Shown: positions 5,516 to 12,894, counted from the stretch's first letter. The stretch is DNA of 12,894 bases from Clostridiales bacterium (GCA_022791355.1 JAAVYX010000166.1:1-12894); one strand, 5' to 3'. Numbers and translations are program-made. Notes: generated by a model not told the origin, from the sequence alone.

Positions 5516-7945
5516 ATGGGTCAAACCAACAACCGACGCTGCGCCGTTCAGGTGCGGCCGCAGGTCAAAAAGGGAGAAATCAGTCCCTGGCTGTACGGGG
5601 CCTGTATGGAGGACGTAAACCACGAGCTGTACGGGGGAATCTGGTCCCAGATGATCTTCGGCGAAAGCTTCGCCGAGCCGGCCGAGGCCGTCATACCCGA
5701 GGGCTTCACCGCCGCCGGCGGCTTCTGGAGGACCGAGCCGGACGGGCAGGACGGCAACCTCCTGGTGTCCGACGAGCAGAACGACGGTCCTAAAATGGTG
5801 CTGGAGGGTACGGAATGTACCGCCGGACGGGTCTCGGCCGACATGTATTGGGAGGGCGAGGGTCCCAACGGCTTTGTCATCAAGACCAGCAACGTCCGGG
5901 AAGGGGCGAATAACTTCATCGGCTACGAGGTGGGCCTGTACAGCGAGGGAATTCTCCGTCTGGCCAAGCACGAAAACGATTTTCAGCTGATTGCCGACTA
6001 TCCCTGTCAGGCATTTGAGAAGGAATGGGTCAACCTAGCGGTGGAGATGACCGAGGATACCATGACCGTCTTTATCAACGGTCGGGAAGCCGTCCGGTAT
6101 ACCGACCCTCATCCCATCCGAGAGGGCGGGGTCAGCCTGCGGGCCTGGAACGCCAACATCAAATACCGCAACATTCGTTTCCAACGGGCCGGGGAAGAGG
6201 AGCGGCCCATCGAGATTCCGGCCTTTACCTATAAGACCCAGCTAGTCCTGCCCTGGCGGGAGACCCTGCGGGGAACGGCCCAGGGCAAAACCGTTTTCGT
6301 TACGGAAAATCCCTATAAGGGCAAGCAGAGCCAGCGGATATCCTTCCTGTCCGGCGAGGGGGCCTTTGGTATCAACAATATGGGCCTCAACCGTATGGGG
6401 ATGAACTTTGTGGCGGGCAAGCCCTACGAGGGCTATCTCTACGCCCGCTCCAAGACCCCCGCCGTCCTCTACGTCGTCATGGAGAGCGCAGACGGCGGGC
6501 GGCGTTACGCCGAGCAGGCTTTGGAGATAGGGGCCGGGGACTTTGCCAAGTATCCCTTCCAGCTCACCCCCGGCCGGTCCGACACGGCCGGCCGCCTTTC
6601 CATCGAGCTGCGCGGAGCCGGCGAGGTGGATCTGGGCTACGTCTTTATGCAGCCGGGGGAGTGGGGCCGCTTCAAGGGCTTGCAGGTGCGCCGGGACGTG
6701 GCCGAAAAGCTCATCGAGCAAAAGGCGCGGGTCCTGCGCTTCGGCGGCTGTATGGCCAACGCCACGGAGTATAAGTGGAAGCGGATGCTGGGCGCGCCCG
6801 AGACCCGGCCGCCCTTCAAATCCTGGTGGTATCCCTGGGGCTCCCACGGCTTCGGCGTCGTGGAATTTCTGGAGCTCTGCGAGGCCTTGGACGTCCCCGC
6901 CGTGCCCGACTTCAACAGCTACGAGACCCCCGAGGACATGGCCGACTTTATCGATTTCGCCACCGGTACCGACCCGGGAAATCCCTGGGTGCAAAAGCGG
7001 ATCGAGATGGGTCATCCGGCCCCCTTCAAGCTGCCCTTTATCCAGTTCGGCAACGAGGAAAAGGTCAACGAGGCTTACGCCGCCCGGTTCATGGCCATGG
7101 CTCCCGGCGTGTGGGCCAAATCCAAGGACGTGATCCTGATCGTGGGGGACTTTGACTATAAGGATCCCATCACCGACCCTTATCATCTGACCAATACCGC
7201 CGGCGGCATCACCACGTTGGCTCCCCACAAGGCCATGCTGGAGCTGGCCAAGGCGAACGGCCGGGAAATCTGGTTTGATATACATATCTGGAGCGGCCGC
7301 CCCAAGGACCCGGTTAACTTCATGGACGTGGCCGTCACCCTTTACGACCAGCTGCAAAGCCTCTGTCCCGGCGCAAGATTCCGCCTGCCCTGCTTTGAGC
7401 TCAACGCCAACGAGCACGATCTGTACCGGGCTCTGTCCAACGCCTACGCCGTCAACCGGGGCGAGCGTCTGGGCTACATTTTCCCCATCATCACCTCGGC
7501 CAACGCCTTGCAGGTGGACGGCCAGAACGACAACGGCTGGGATCAGGGCTTATTGTTTATGGACAGCTCCAAGGCCTGGCTCCAGCCTCCGGGATACGTC
7601 ACCCAAATGGCGGCCGCCGCCCACCTGCCCGTCCTTTCCGACTGGACGGTGGAGGGCGACGCGGAGGAGCTGGATATCACCGCCGCCGCCAGCGAGGACG
7701 GACGGTCGGCCGCCGTCAAGCTGGTCAACCTGGCGGGCGACGGCCGGGAGGTAACCATTACGCTGGAGGGTCAGACCGGCGACCGGCAGGCCACGGTCAC
7801 CGTCCTGACCGCGGACCCGCTGGACGTCAATACCGCCCGGGAGCCCGACCGGGTAAAGCCGGCCTCCCGTACCGAGGTCTTGCCCGTACAGGGCCTGGCC
7901 CTGGAAATCCCCGCCTATTCCTATGTGACGGTGGTGATCGTCTAG
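5516..7945 (+). CDS. GH51-type alpha-L-arabinofuranosidase, cytosolic paralog
   Basis: This is an 809-aa retaining glycosidase expected to release terminal arabinofuranose from arabinose-decorated oligosaccharides. No signal peptide is visible and the protein starts almost directly at the catalytic module: ISPWLYGACMEDVNHELYGG begins at residue 22. A laminin-G-like beta-sandwich insert covers about 60-225 and a CBM4/9-like sandwich about 250-380. The clan-A barrel (385-680) has LRFGGCMAN (407-415). The predicted acid/base is E514 in FGNEE and the predicted nucleophile E628 in CFELNAN, 114 residues apart; FDIHIW and QNDNGWDQGLLF are also present. A C-terminal sandwich ends the protein. The long form with inserts resembles the large GH51 subfamily rather than the compact 500-aa enzymes. 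Its neighbour at 8465-12184 is a secreted paralog. Family is secure; substrate is inferred. Confidence 0.9.
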   Translation: MGQTNNRRCAVQVRPQVKKGEISPWLYGACMEDVNHELYGGIWSQMIFGESFAEPAEAVIPEGFTAAGGFWRTEPDGQDGNLLVSDEQNDGPKMVLEGTECTAGRVSADMYWEGEGPNGFVIKTSNVREGANNFIGYEVGLYSEGILRLAKHENDFQLIADYPCQAFEKEWVNLAVEMTEDTMTVFINGREAVRYTDPHPIREGGVSLRAWNANIKYRNIRFQRAGEEERPIEIPAFTYKTQLVLPWRETLRGTAQGKTVFVTENPYKGKQSQRISFLSGEGAFGINNMGLNRMGMNFVAGKPYEGYLYARSKTPAVLYVVMESADGGRRYAEQALEIGAGDFAKYPFQLTPGRSDTAGRLSIELRGAGEVDLGYVFMQPGEWGRFKGLQVRRDVAEKLIEQKARVLRFGGCMANATEYKWKRMLGAPETRPPFKSWWYPWGSHGFGVVEFLELCEALDVPAVPDFNSYETPEDMADFIDFATGTDPGNPWVQKRIEMGHPAPFKLPFIQFGNEEKVNEAYAARFMAMAPGVWAKSKDVILIVGDFDYKDPITDPYHLTNTAGGITTLAPHKAMLELAKANGREIWFDIHIWSGRPKDPVNFMDVAVTLYDQLQSLCPGARFRLPCFELNANEHDLYRALSNAYAVNRGERLGYIFPIITSANALQVDGQNDNGWDQGLLFMDSSKAWLQPPGYVTQMAAAAHLPVLSDWTVEGDAEELDITAAASEDGRSAAVKLVNLAGDGREVTITLEGQTGDRQATVTVLTADPLDVNTAREPDRVKPASRTEVLPVQGLALEIPAYSYVTVVIV

Positions 7946-8210
7946 CTTGTGTTTTAAGAACCGGTATTCACAACCGTTGAAGGCTGTCCCCGCAGTCTTT
8001 TTTCCGTCATACTGCGTCCATTTTTCTTGTTTGCCGGAAAAAATCCTCGCCAATCCAGCAGCCCTCGGCTATGCATACAGGTTCTAACTCCAAAAAATTT
8101 GCTCGGGACCATCAGGCGAACGGCCGGTGCAGGGACGCCAGAACGATCAAAAGCCGTTCGCTTAGACGGGCTGTACGCGCTTTTGACGTTTTAAAACCCG
8201 CTTTTATAAC

Positions 8211-8238
8211 AGAGCCGTTCCAAGGAGCGGCTCTTTTT
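8211..8238 (+). terminator. Rho-independent terminator after the first GH51 gene
   Basis: AGAGCCG (8211-8217) pairs with CGGCTCT (8228-8234), extended by a G-U and two further pairs to a 10-bp stem with a 4-base loop. A run of T (8234-8238) follows. It lies 266 bp after the GH51 stop, leaving a long 3' region. Within 7946-8210 I see only an 8-bp inverted repeat (8147-8154 with 8179-8186) and no supported gene. A separate short transcript ending here cannot be excluded. Confidence 0.8.
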
Positions 8239-8248
8239 CAGCGATATA

Positions 8249-8310
8249 GCATAGCCGCAGATGGCCCTATGCTTCATATGCTATGCACATAGCATCATAT
8301 CTGCGGTCTA
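8249..8310. repeat. Dense overlapping inverted repeats between terminator and promoter
   Basis: CCGCAGAT (8255-8262) pairs with ATCTGCGG (8299-8306). Inside lies ATGCTATG-CA-CATAGCAT (8278-8295). A competing stem joins GCATAG (8249-8254) to CTATGC (8267-8272). The 6-mer GCATAG or its complement occurs at 8249, 8267 and 8281, and in offset form CATAGC at 8288. The alternatives exclude one another. It lies upstream of the next promoter, so it would act as DNA (binding site, cruciform or repeat) rather than as a leader RNA of the second GH51 gene. Confidence 0.6.
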
Positions 8311-8345
8311 TTATTGGAATATTTGTAGAAATAACCCGAATCCCC

Positions 8346-8374
8346 TTGACCGGAATGCAAATGTATGTTACAGT
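8346..8374 (+). promoter_or_regulatory. Promoter of the second GH51 gene
   Basis: TTGACC (8346-8351) and TACAGT (8369-8374) are 17 bp apart. A TGT just before the -10 gives an extended -10 element. The predicted start, near 8381, falls inside the operator-like repeats. Independent promoter and intervening terminator mean the two GH51 genes are separate transcription units. Confidence 0.7.
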
Positions 8375-8376
8375 AT

Positions 8377-8406
8377 CATTAACGATAACGTTAACGATAA
8401 CGTTAA
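8377..8406 (+). promoter_or_regulatory. Operator-like element, copy 2 with tandem 12-bp repeat
   Basis: CATTAACGATAA (8377-8388) is identical to the element before the first GH51 gene. Here it expands to TTAACGATAACG twice (8379-8390, 8391-8402) plus TTAA. Two symmetric TAACGTTA cores result at 8387-8394 and 8399-8406, exactly 12 bp apart (just over one helical turn). It covers the predicted transcription start, the classic place for repressor control. The repeat suggests co-operative binding; the protein is not identified. Confidence 0.7.
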
Positions 8407-8464
8407 TAGGAGCGTTTGCGTTTGAGAGCTGCATCTGCATGATAAGAATGGAGGCATATGGAAG

Positions 8465-11400
8465 ATGATGAGAAAGCTACGGAGACTGCGTGCGCTGATC
8501 GGTTCGGTATTGGCCCTGTCGGTGGCGGCGGTTTCGCTGCCCACGGCCTTGGCGGCCGACGGGCCGGGCGAGGGCCTGTGGGCCGAGTATTACAGCGGCC
8601 GGGAATTTGATACCTATGTGACCGGCGTGCCGGAGGCGACGGTGGACCATGTGTGGACAGACGGCAATCTGCCCGCCGGATTGGACGGCGTGGAGAATTT
8701 CTCCTGTATCTGGAACGGCCGGATCAAGGCCAATGAAGCCGGCGCGTATACCATCTACAGCAATGTGGACGACGGCGCCAAGGTGTACATCGACGGCCGG
8801 CTGGTCATTTACGACGCCGGTCCCCATACGCCGGAGGAGCGTTCGGTCACTCTGAGCTGGGAGGCGGACAGCTACCACGCCCTGCGCATCGAGTATTATA
8901 ACGGCGACTTGGGAGGAACCATGCAGTTAAGCTGGTCTACGCCCTCCAAAGCTAAAGAAATCATCCCCACCGCCAGCCTGTATTGTGCGGATAAGGCGGC
9001 GACAGACTGGGTGATCAGCAAGAATACCATCGCGGCCCGGGCCCATATCTATTGGGACGATTCGGCCAACTATGAAATCGTGGTGGAGAGTTACGACCAG
9101 GACGGGCAGAGAACCGACAGCGTCCGCACCGTCCGGCCCCGCAATCACGCCGCGGTCTGGACCTCCGACAGTCTGCCCTATTCCGAGGGCATGACCTACC
9201 GGGCCTATGTGGCTTCGCCGGACGGGGAGAAAATTTCGGACGATGCCGAAAAGCTTTACGGGGTGGACGCTTATCTTGATGTAAATCCCGCCGATGTGAC
9301 CGGCCAGGTCAGCCCCTATCTCTACGGGGCCTGTATGGAAGACGTAAACCACGAGCTGTACGGCGGTATCTGGTCCCAAATGGTCTACGGCGAAAGCTTC
9401 GCCGAGCCGGCCGCCGGGTCGGTAGACGGCTTTACAACGGCGGGCGGCGACTGGAAAACCCAGGAGCTGGAGGGAGAAACCCTCCTTACCGTGGCCCGGC
9501 AGGACGGCGGCCCCAAAATGGTGCTGGACAATACCGATTGTGAGAGCGGCATGTTCTCGGCCGACGTTTGGTTCGAGGGGGAGGGCCCGGTGGGCTTTAT
9601 CGTCAAGACCAGCAAGGCCGGTCCCGGCGCAGATAACTTTTACGGCTACGAGGTGGGCCTGCAAAGCGGTTCGGTCAAGGTGGCCCGTCACGAAAACAAC
9701 TACGACGGGAACAGCGCCGTTTCCTATTCCTGTTCCGCCGCTCCCGGCAAATGGGTCAATCTAAAAGTGGAGACCACCAGAGATAATATCGCCGTGTATG
9801 TGGACGGCGTGAAGGCGGGGGATTACGCCGCGGCCGCCTCGGTCACCGCTGGCGCCATGGCCTTCCGAGCCTGGAACGGCGCGGGCAAATATAAGAATAT
9901 CCAGTTCCAAAAGAGCGGGGAGGCTCTGCAAAATATCCCGGTTCCCGTATTCGACCGGGCGGTCAGCGGCATGTGGAGCGCGGTCTCCCGCGGCACGGCC
10001 CGGGGTAGGTGGACCATTGACAAAACCGACCCCTACACCAAGACCAAGCTTTCTTCCGGAGCCCAAAGCCAGCGGATTACCTTCCTGTCGGGGGAGGGGG
10101 CCGTGGGGGTAAACAACATGGGCCTGAACCGCAAGGGCATGAGCTTTGAGAAGGACAGGGAATACGAGGGCTATCTTTACGCCCGTTCCCAGGACGGGGC
10201 GGAAGCCTATGTGGTACTGGAAAGCGCCGACGGAACCAGTAAGTACGCCGAGACCAAGCTGGATGTAGAGGCCGGCGGCGGCTGGAAGAAGTACGCTTTT
10301 ACCCTTACCTCCGATACCAAGGACGCGGCCGGCCGTATGACGGTGGAGCTGCGGGGAGCCGGTACGGTCGACCTGGGCTACGCCTTTTTGCAGCCCGGCG
10401 AATGGGGCCGGTACAAGGGCCTGCCGGTACGCCGGGACGTAGGGGAGAAGCTGGAGGAACAGAACCTGAGCATCCTGCGGTTCGGCGGCTGTATGGCCAA
10501 CGCCGGGGACTATAAGTGGAAATCCATGCTGGGCGCGCCCGAGGACCGGCCGACCTACAAGGGCTGGTGGTACGACTATTCCTCCTTCGGCTTCGGCATC
10601 ATCGAGTTTCTGGACCTCTGCGAGGCCCTGGGCGTTGTGGGCGTGCCCGACTTCAACAGCTACGAGACGGCTCAGGATATGGCCGATTTCATGGACTTCG
10701 CCACCGGCACGGACGAAAACAACGAATGGGTCAAACGCCGTATGGACATGGGCCATCCCGAACCCTACAAGCTGCCTTTTTTACAGTTCGGCAACGAGGA
10801 GCGGGTGGACATGAGCTACGCCGGCCGCTTCAACGCCGTGGCCCCCTCTATCTGGGAGAAGGACGAGTCGGTCATCCTCATCGTGGGCGACTTCGGCTAC
10901 GGCGATATCATCACCGACCCGAACCATGTGACCAATACTGCCTCAGGCATCACCAATCTGGACGCCCATAAGTCTATGCTGGAGCTGGCCAAGGCCAACG
11001 GCCGCACCGTTTATTTCGACGTCCACATCTGGACCGATACCCCCGCCGCCTGCGCCGGCTTTGTGGAGGTGCATCAAAGCCTGTACGACGCGCTGCATCA
11101 GGTCTGCCCGGGTACGGATACCAAGCTGGTCATCTTCGAGTACAACGCCTGGATCCACGAGTTTAACCGCGCTCTGGGCAACGCCTTCGCCACCATCGAG
11201 GCCGAGAAGCACAGCGACCTTTTCGCCATCACCTGTTCGGCCAATTCCTTACAGGTGGACGGTCATAACGACAACGGCTGGAATCAGGGCCTGGTCTTTA
11301 TGAATAACGATTCGGCCTGGCTCCAGCCCCCGGCCTACGTCACCCAGATGGGCCATAACGCCTACCAGCCCAACCTGGTGGACGCCCGGCTGGACCGGGA

Positions 11401-12184
11401 AATCCCCGATATGAATTACGCGGCCGGCCGCAGCGACGGCGGCAAGGTTTTGACCCTCCGGTTCATGAACAACACAGCAAAGGAAATCGGCCTGTCTACC
11501 GTCATTCCGGGCTTCACCGGCGATACCAACAGGGTGACCTTTACCAATCTGACCGCCGATAAGGTCACCGACACCAACACGGCGGAAAATCCCGATAAGG
11601 TAAAGCCTTTGACTTGGACGGTGGAAAACGGCGTGCGCAATAACCGGCTGCTTATCACCCTGGCGCCCAAGTCCTACACAGTGGTGCGGATTGAAAAGGA
11701 CTCCGAACCCGCTGGTCAGACCTTGACGGAAGCCAAGTCCGCGGCCGAGAAGGCTGTCGCGTCGGTGGCCGTTTCTAACGATACCACGGCCGGCGATTAT
11801 CTAAAGGCCGTCCAGGCCGTCCTGACCAACGGCGATATCCAGGTAAGCTGGAGCCAGGTCTTTGCCAAGACCCCGGCCACTAGCCAGTCGGCCGGTTCCA
11901 TCACCGGAACCATCGCCTTACAGCTGGGCGACGAAAAGGCCGATGTCGAAATAGACGCTGTCATCGACCGACTGGACAATCCCGTGATCCTGCCTGGCGA
12001 TATGGACGGCAGCGGCGAGGTAACGATACAGGATGTGATGGAGGCCTGCAAGGTGCTGGCCCGCCAGTCGGCCGGTAAGGCTCCCACGGAAGACGAGATG
12101 CTGCGGGGCAATTTGGACGGCGACGATACGTTCAGCATTGGCGACGTGATGGAAATCTGTAAGATTCTGGCGCGTAAGGCGTAA
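8465..12184 (+). CDS. Secreted multidomain GH51 arabinofuranosidase with PA14 and dockerin
   Basis: This 1239-aa enzyme is built for use outside the cell. In order: signal peptide (basic MMRKLRRLR, hydrophobic core, cleavage after ALA30); PA14 domain (36-172, with VDDGAKVYIDGRLVI at 101-115), which often binds sugar; a small beta-sandwich (about 175-275); and GH51 from V282. The GH51 part has the same laminin-G-like and CBM-like inserts as its paralog. Predicted acid/base is E778 in FGNEE and predicted nucleophile E892 in IFEYNAW, again 114 apart. After the C-terminal sandwich come a linker at 1079-1085 and a surface-protein-type domain (1086-1172). A dockerin ends the protein (1176-1239) with calcium loops DMDGSGEVTIQD (1179-1190) and NLDGDDTFSIGD (1216-1227). 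The dockerin implies docking to a cohesin scaffold. The ATG at 8465 has GGAGG (8450-8454) ten bases upstream; an out-of-frame ATG at 8458 sits too close. Substrate is inferred. Confidence 0.92.
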   Translation: MMRKLRRLRALIGSVLALSVAAVSLPTALAADGPGEGLWAEYYSGREFDTYVTGVPEATVDHVWTDGNLPAGLDGVENFSCIWNGRIKANEAGAYTIYSNVDDGAKVYIDGRLVIYDAGPHTPEERSVTLSWEADSYHALRIEYYNGDLGGTMQLSWSTPSKAKEIIPTASLYCADKAATDWVISKNTIAARAHIYWDDSANYEIVVESYDQDGQRTDSVRTVRPRNHAAVWTSDSLPYSEGMTYRAYVASPDGEKISDDAEKLYGVDAYLDVNPADVTGQVSPYLYGACMEDVNHELYGGIWSQMVYGESFAEPAAGSVDGFTTAGGDWKTQELEGETLLTVARQDGGPKMVLDNTDCESGMFSADVWFEGEGPVGFIVKTSKAGPGADNFYGYEVGLQSGSVKVARHENNYDGNSAVSYSCSAAPGKWVNLKVETTRDNIAVYVDGVKAGDYAAAASVTAGAMAFRAWNGAGKYKNIQFQKSGEALQNIPVPVFDRAVSGMWSAVSRGTARGRWTIDKTDPYTKTKLSSGAQSQRITFLSGEGAVGVNNMGLNRKGMSFEKDREYEGYLYARSQDGAEAYVVLESADGTSKYAETKLDVEAGGGWKKYAFTLTSDTKDAAGRMTVELRGAGTVDLGYAFLQPGEWGRYKGLPVRRDVGEKLEEQNLSILRFGGCMANAGDYKWKSMLGAPEDRPTYKGWWYDYSSFGFGIIEFLDLCEALGVVGVPDFNSYETAQDMADFMDFATGTDENNEWVKRRMDMGHPEPYKLPFLQFGNEERVDMSYAGRFNAVAPSIWEKDESVILIVGDFGYGDIITDPNHVTNTASGITNLDAHKSMLELAKANGRTVYFDVHIWTDTPAACAGFVEVHQSLYDALHQVCPGTDTKLVIFEYNAWIHEFNRALGNAFATIEAEKHSDLFAITCSANSLQVDGHNDNGWNQGLVFMNNDSAWLQPPAYVTQMGHNAYQPNLVDARLDREIPDMNYAAGRSDGGKVLTLRFMNNTAKEIGLSTVIPGFTGDTNRVTFTNLTADKVTDTNTAENPDKVKPLTWTVENGVRNNRLLITLAPKSYTVVRIEKDSEPAGQTLTEAKSAAEKAVASVAVSNDTTAGDYLKAVQAVLTNGDIQVSWSQVFAKTPATSQSAGSITGTIALQLGDEKADVEIDAVIDRLDNPVILPGDMDGSGEVTIQDVMEACKVLARQSAGKAPTEDEMLRGNLDGDDTFSIGDVMEICKILARKA

Positions 12185-12259
12185 TATAATAAACGCGATA
12201 ATCTGGCGTCCTCTGGAAAGATTGCCGTCCGTGCCGCTCTATCTATGATAGCCATGTTC

Positions 12260-12273
12260 CGCCAGAAATGGCG
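12260..12273. other. GNRA-capped hairpin after the dockerin gene
   Basis: CGCCA (12260-12264), GAAA (12265-12268) and TGGCG (12269-12273) form a 5-bp hairpin with a GNRA tetraloop. A competing 7-bp pairing of 12202-12208 with 12260-12266 is possible. No T tract follows, so a clear intrinsic terminator for the dockerin gene is not seen in 12185-12293. Confidence 0.3.
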
Positions 12274-12293
12274 CTGTAAGCTCCCATAGGCCG

Positions 12294-12647
12294 TTAGCCG
12301 TTATTTATTCGGTTTATTTTTTCAGAGATATATTTTGGCATAACCGACACGCTTTTGGACACTTCGCTTGTAAATGAGGTAAACAGTGCGCTTTCGGCGG
12401 CGTCTACCAGCGTTTCGTTGCTGCTCCGGCGCTGTTCCAACACCTGTTCAAATTTGTGCTGTATGTCATTTTTATGCCGTGCTTTTTCCCGAATGGCCTG
12501 TGCAACGTCAGCTCCGAAAGTCCCGAAAATCTGATCCGACATGCCGATGATCCCTTGGAACTGTTCCAGCCGTTTTCGAGCGATTTCCAATGTACGGACG
12601 TCGCCATAGTTATTTTTTTCAAGGAAGGGATAGTACGATCACGTCAT
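12294..12647 (-). pseudogene. Broken small ORF of unknown function
   Basis: An open frame ends with TAA at 12294-12296. It reads back through ARHKNDIQHKFEQVLEQRR and RTLEIARKRLEQF to SYYPFLEKNNYGDV, giving a helical, charged protein. The only start with ribosome-site-like sequence (CAGGAGCAGGAAA) is the ATG at 12645-12647, but the third codon is TGA (12639-12641). The other start, TTG at 12590, has no ribosome site and would lose the N-terminal part. The picture is a gene of about 117 codons broken by a stop or frameshift near its start. I do not recognise the family. Its ATG overlaps the stop of the preceding small frame (ATGA), as in an operon. Confidence 0.4.
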
Positions 12648-12796
12648 TTTCCTGCTCCTGCAATCGCCCTTGGGCCGGAAATAGACGCTTGCTTTTTTGT
12701 TGGATTCAAGGCGTTTTGCGTTACCCTGTTTTTCAATTCTTCAATCAGTACCAGAGACACAGCAACACAAACGGTAAAATGTACTGTAAAATGCAC
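12644..12796 (-). pseudogene. Short ORF or gene remnant next to tRNA-Leu
   Basis: A 50-codon frame from GTG (12794-12796) ends at TGA (12644-12646). It contains VSLVLIEELKNRV and NPTKKQASISGPRAIAGAGK. The frame is closed just upstream by a TAG, beyond which lies the tRNA promoter, and the first residues are a short imperfect repeat (VHFTVHFTV). No ribosome site is apparent. It could be the 3' end of a gene truncated at its 5' side, coupled by ATGA overlap to the next broken frame. Function unknown; chance is possible. Confidence 0.3.
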
Positions 12797-12811
12797 TCTC
12801 TAAAAAAGTGG

Positions 12812-12840
12812 TTGACAAGAAGAATAAGCGGTGCTATAAT
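12812..12840 (+). promoter_or_regulatory. Perfect-consensus promoter of tRNA-Leu
   Basis: TTGACA (12812-12817), a 17-bp spacer and TATAAT (12835-12840) match the consensus at every position. TGC before the -10 adds an extended element. The expected start near 12847 is about ten bases before the tRNA, the layout of a strong stable-RNA promoter. Confidence 0.9.
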
Positions 12841-12856
12841 AAGCAAGCTTAATTAT

Positions 12857-12894
12857 GCGAGTGTGCTGGAACAGGCAGACAGGCACGTTTGAGG
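12857..12894 (+). tRNA. tRNA-Leu, probable GAG anticodon, 3' part outside window
   Basis: The 5' half of a leucine tRNA is visible. The acceptor strand is GCGAGTG (12857-12863), then TG. D-arm CTG (12866-12868) pairs with CAG (12875-12877) around GAACAGG, with the GGCAGAC signature common in bacterial tRNA-Leu. The anticodon arm begins CACGT, then TT and GAG at 12891-12893, as in other tRNA-Leu(GAG). The window ends one base after the anticodon, so the acceptor pairing, variable arm and T-arm cannot be checked. Confidence 0.8.

Noticed and set aside
6242..7417. Long minus-strand ORF (391 aa) inside the first GH51 gene
   Set aside because: It is an antisense shadow of a GC-rich gene; the plus strand encodes clear catalytic motifs throughout.
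9761..10756. Minus-strand ORF of 331 aa inside the second GH51 gene
   Set aside because: Antisense shadow; low-complexity composition and no start signals.
12456..12803. 115-aa plus-strand ORF antisense to the broken small genes
   Set aside because: It runs without a stop across both minus frames, but it has no ribosome site and its cysteine- and phenylalanine-rich composition is typical of antisense translation. It cannot be fully excluded.
12590..12892. 100-aa plus-strand ORF at the right end
   Set aside because: It crosses a perfect promoter and the tRNA-Leu gene, so it cannot be a real coding region.

Overview
This is a chromosomal window from a GC-rich member of the Firmicutes. An anaerobic, plant-fibre-degrading gut Clostridia of the Oscillospiraceae/Ruminococcaceae type fits best. 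The grounds are the nusB-xseA gene order, GC-rich genes separated by AT-rich intergenic DNA, strong Shine-Dalgarno sites, consensus promoters, and a secreted glycosidase ending in a dockerin. The placement is an inference, since no rRNA or complete marker gene is present.

Layout. Bases 1-348 hold no convincing gene: a 30-bp tandem repeat at the window edge and then a run of stem-loops. A uridine phosphorylase gene (349-1134, minus) is divergent from a tight operon (1445-4087, plus) of nusB, a TsaD/Kae1-like paralog and xseA. A long bidirectional terminator (4274-4324) separates xseA from a convergent AraC-family regulator (4319-5173, minus). The usual xseA partner, xseB, is not present.

The most interesting part is 5174-12184. 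The AraC-type regulator is divergent from two tandem GH51-type alpha-L-arabinofuranosidases. The first (5516-7945, 809 aa) has no signal peptide and is probably cytosolic. The second (8465-12184, 1239 aa) is a paralog wrapped in export and anchoring modules: signal peptide, PA14 domain, a beta-sandwich module, GH51, a small surface-protein domain and a C-terminal type-I-like dockerin. Each gene has its own promoter. Just downstream of each -10 element lies the same 12-bp CATTAACGATAA element, expanded in the second promoter into a tandem 12-bp repeat. This looks like a shared operator, most likely for a LacI-type repressor not encoded here. The model is a two-compartment arabinoside system: a dockerin-borne enzyme trims arabinose-decorated polysaccharide outside, the cytosolic paralog finishes imported oligosaccharides, and both are controlled together.

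Bases 12185-12894 contain two small, apparently broken minus-strand reading frames. They are followed by a perfect-consensus promoter (TTGACA-17-TATAAT) driving a tRNA-Leu gene that runs off the window end. Most intergenic regions carry unusually dense inverted repeats, including a perfect 30-bp palindrome at 5401-5430.
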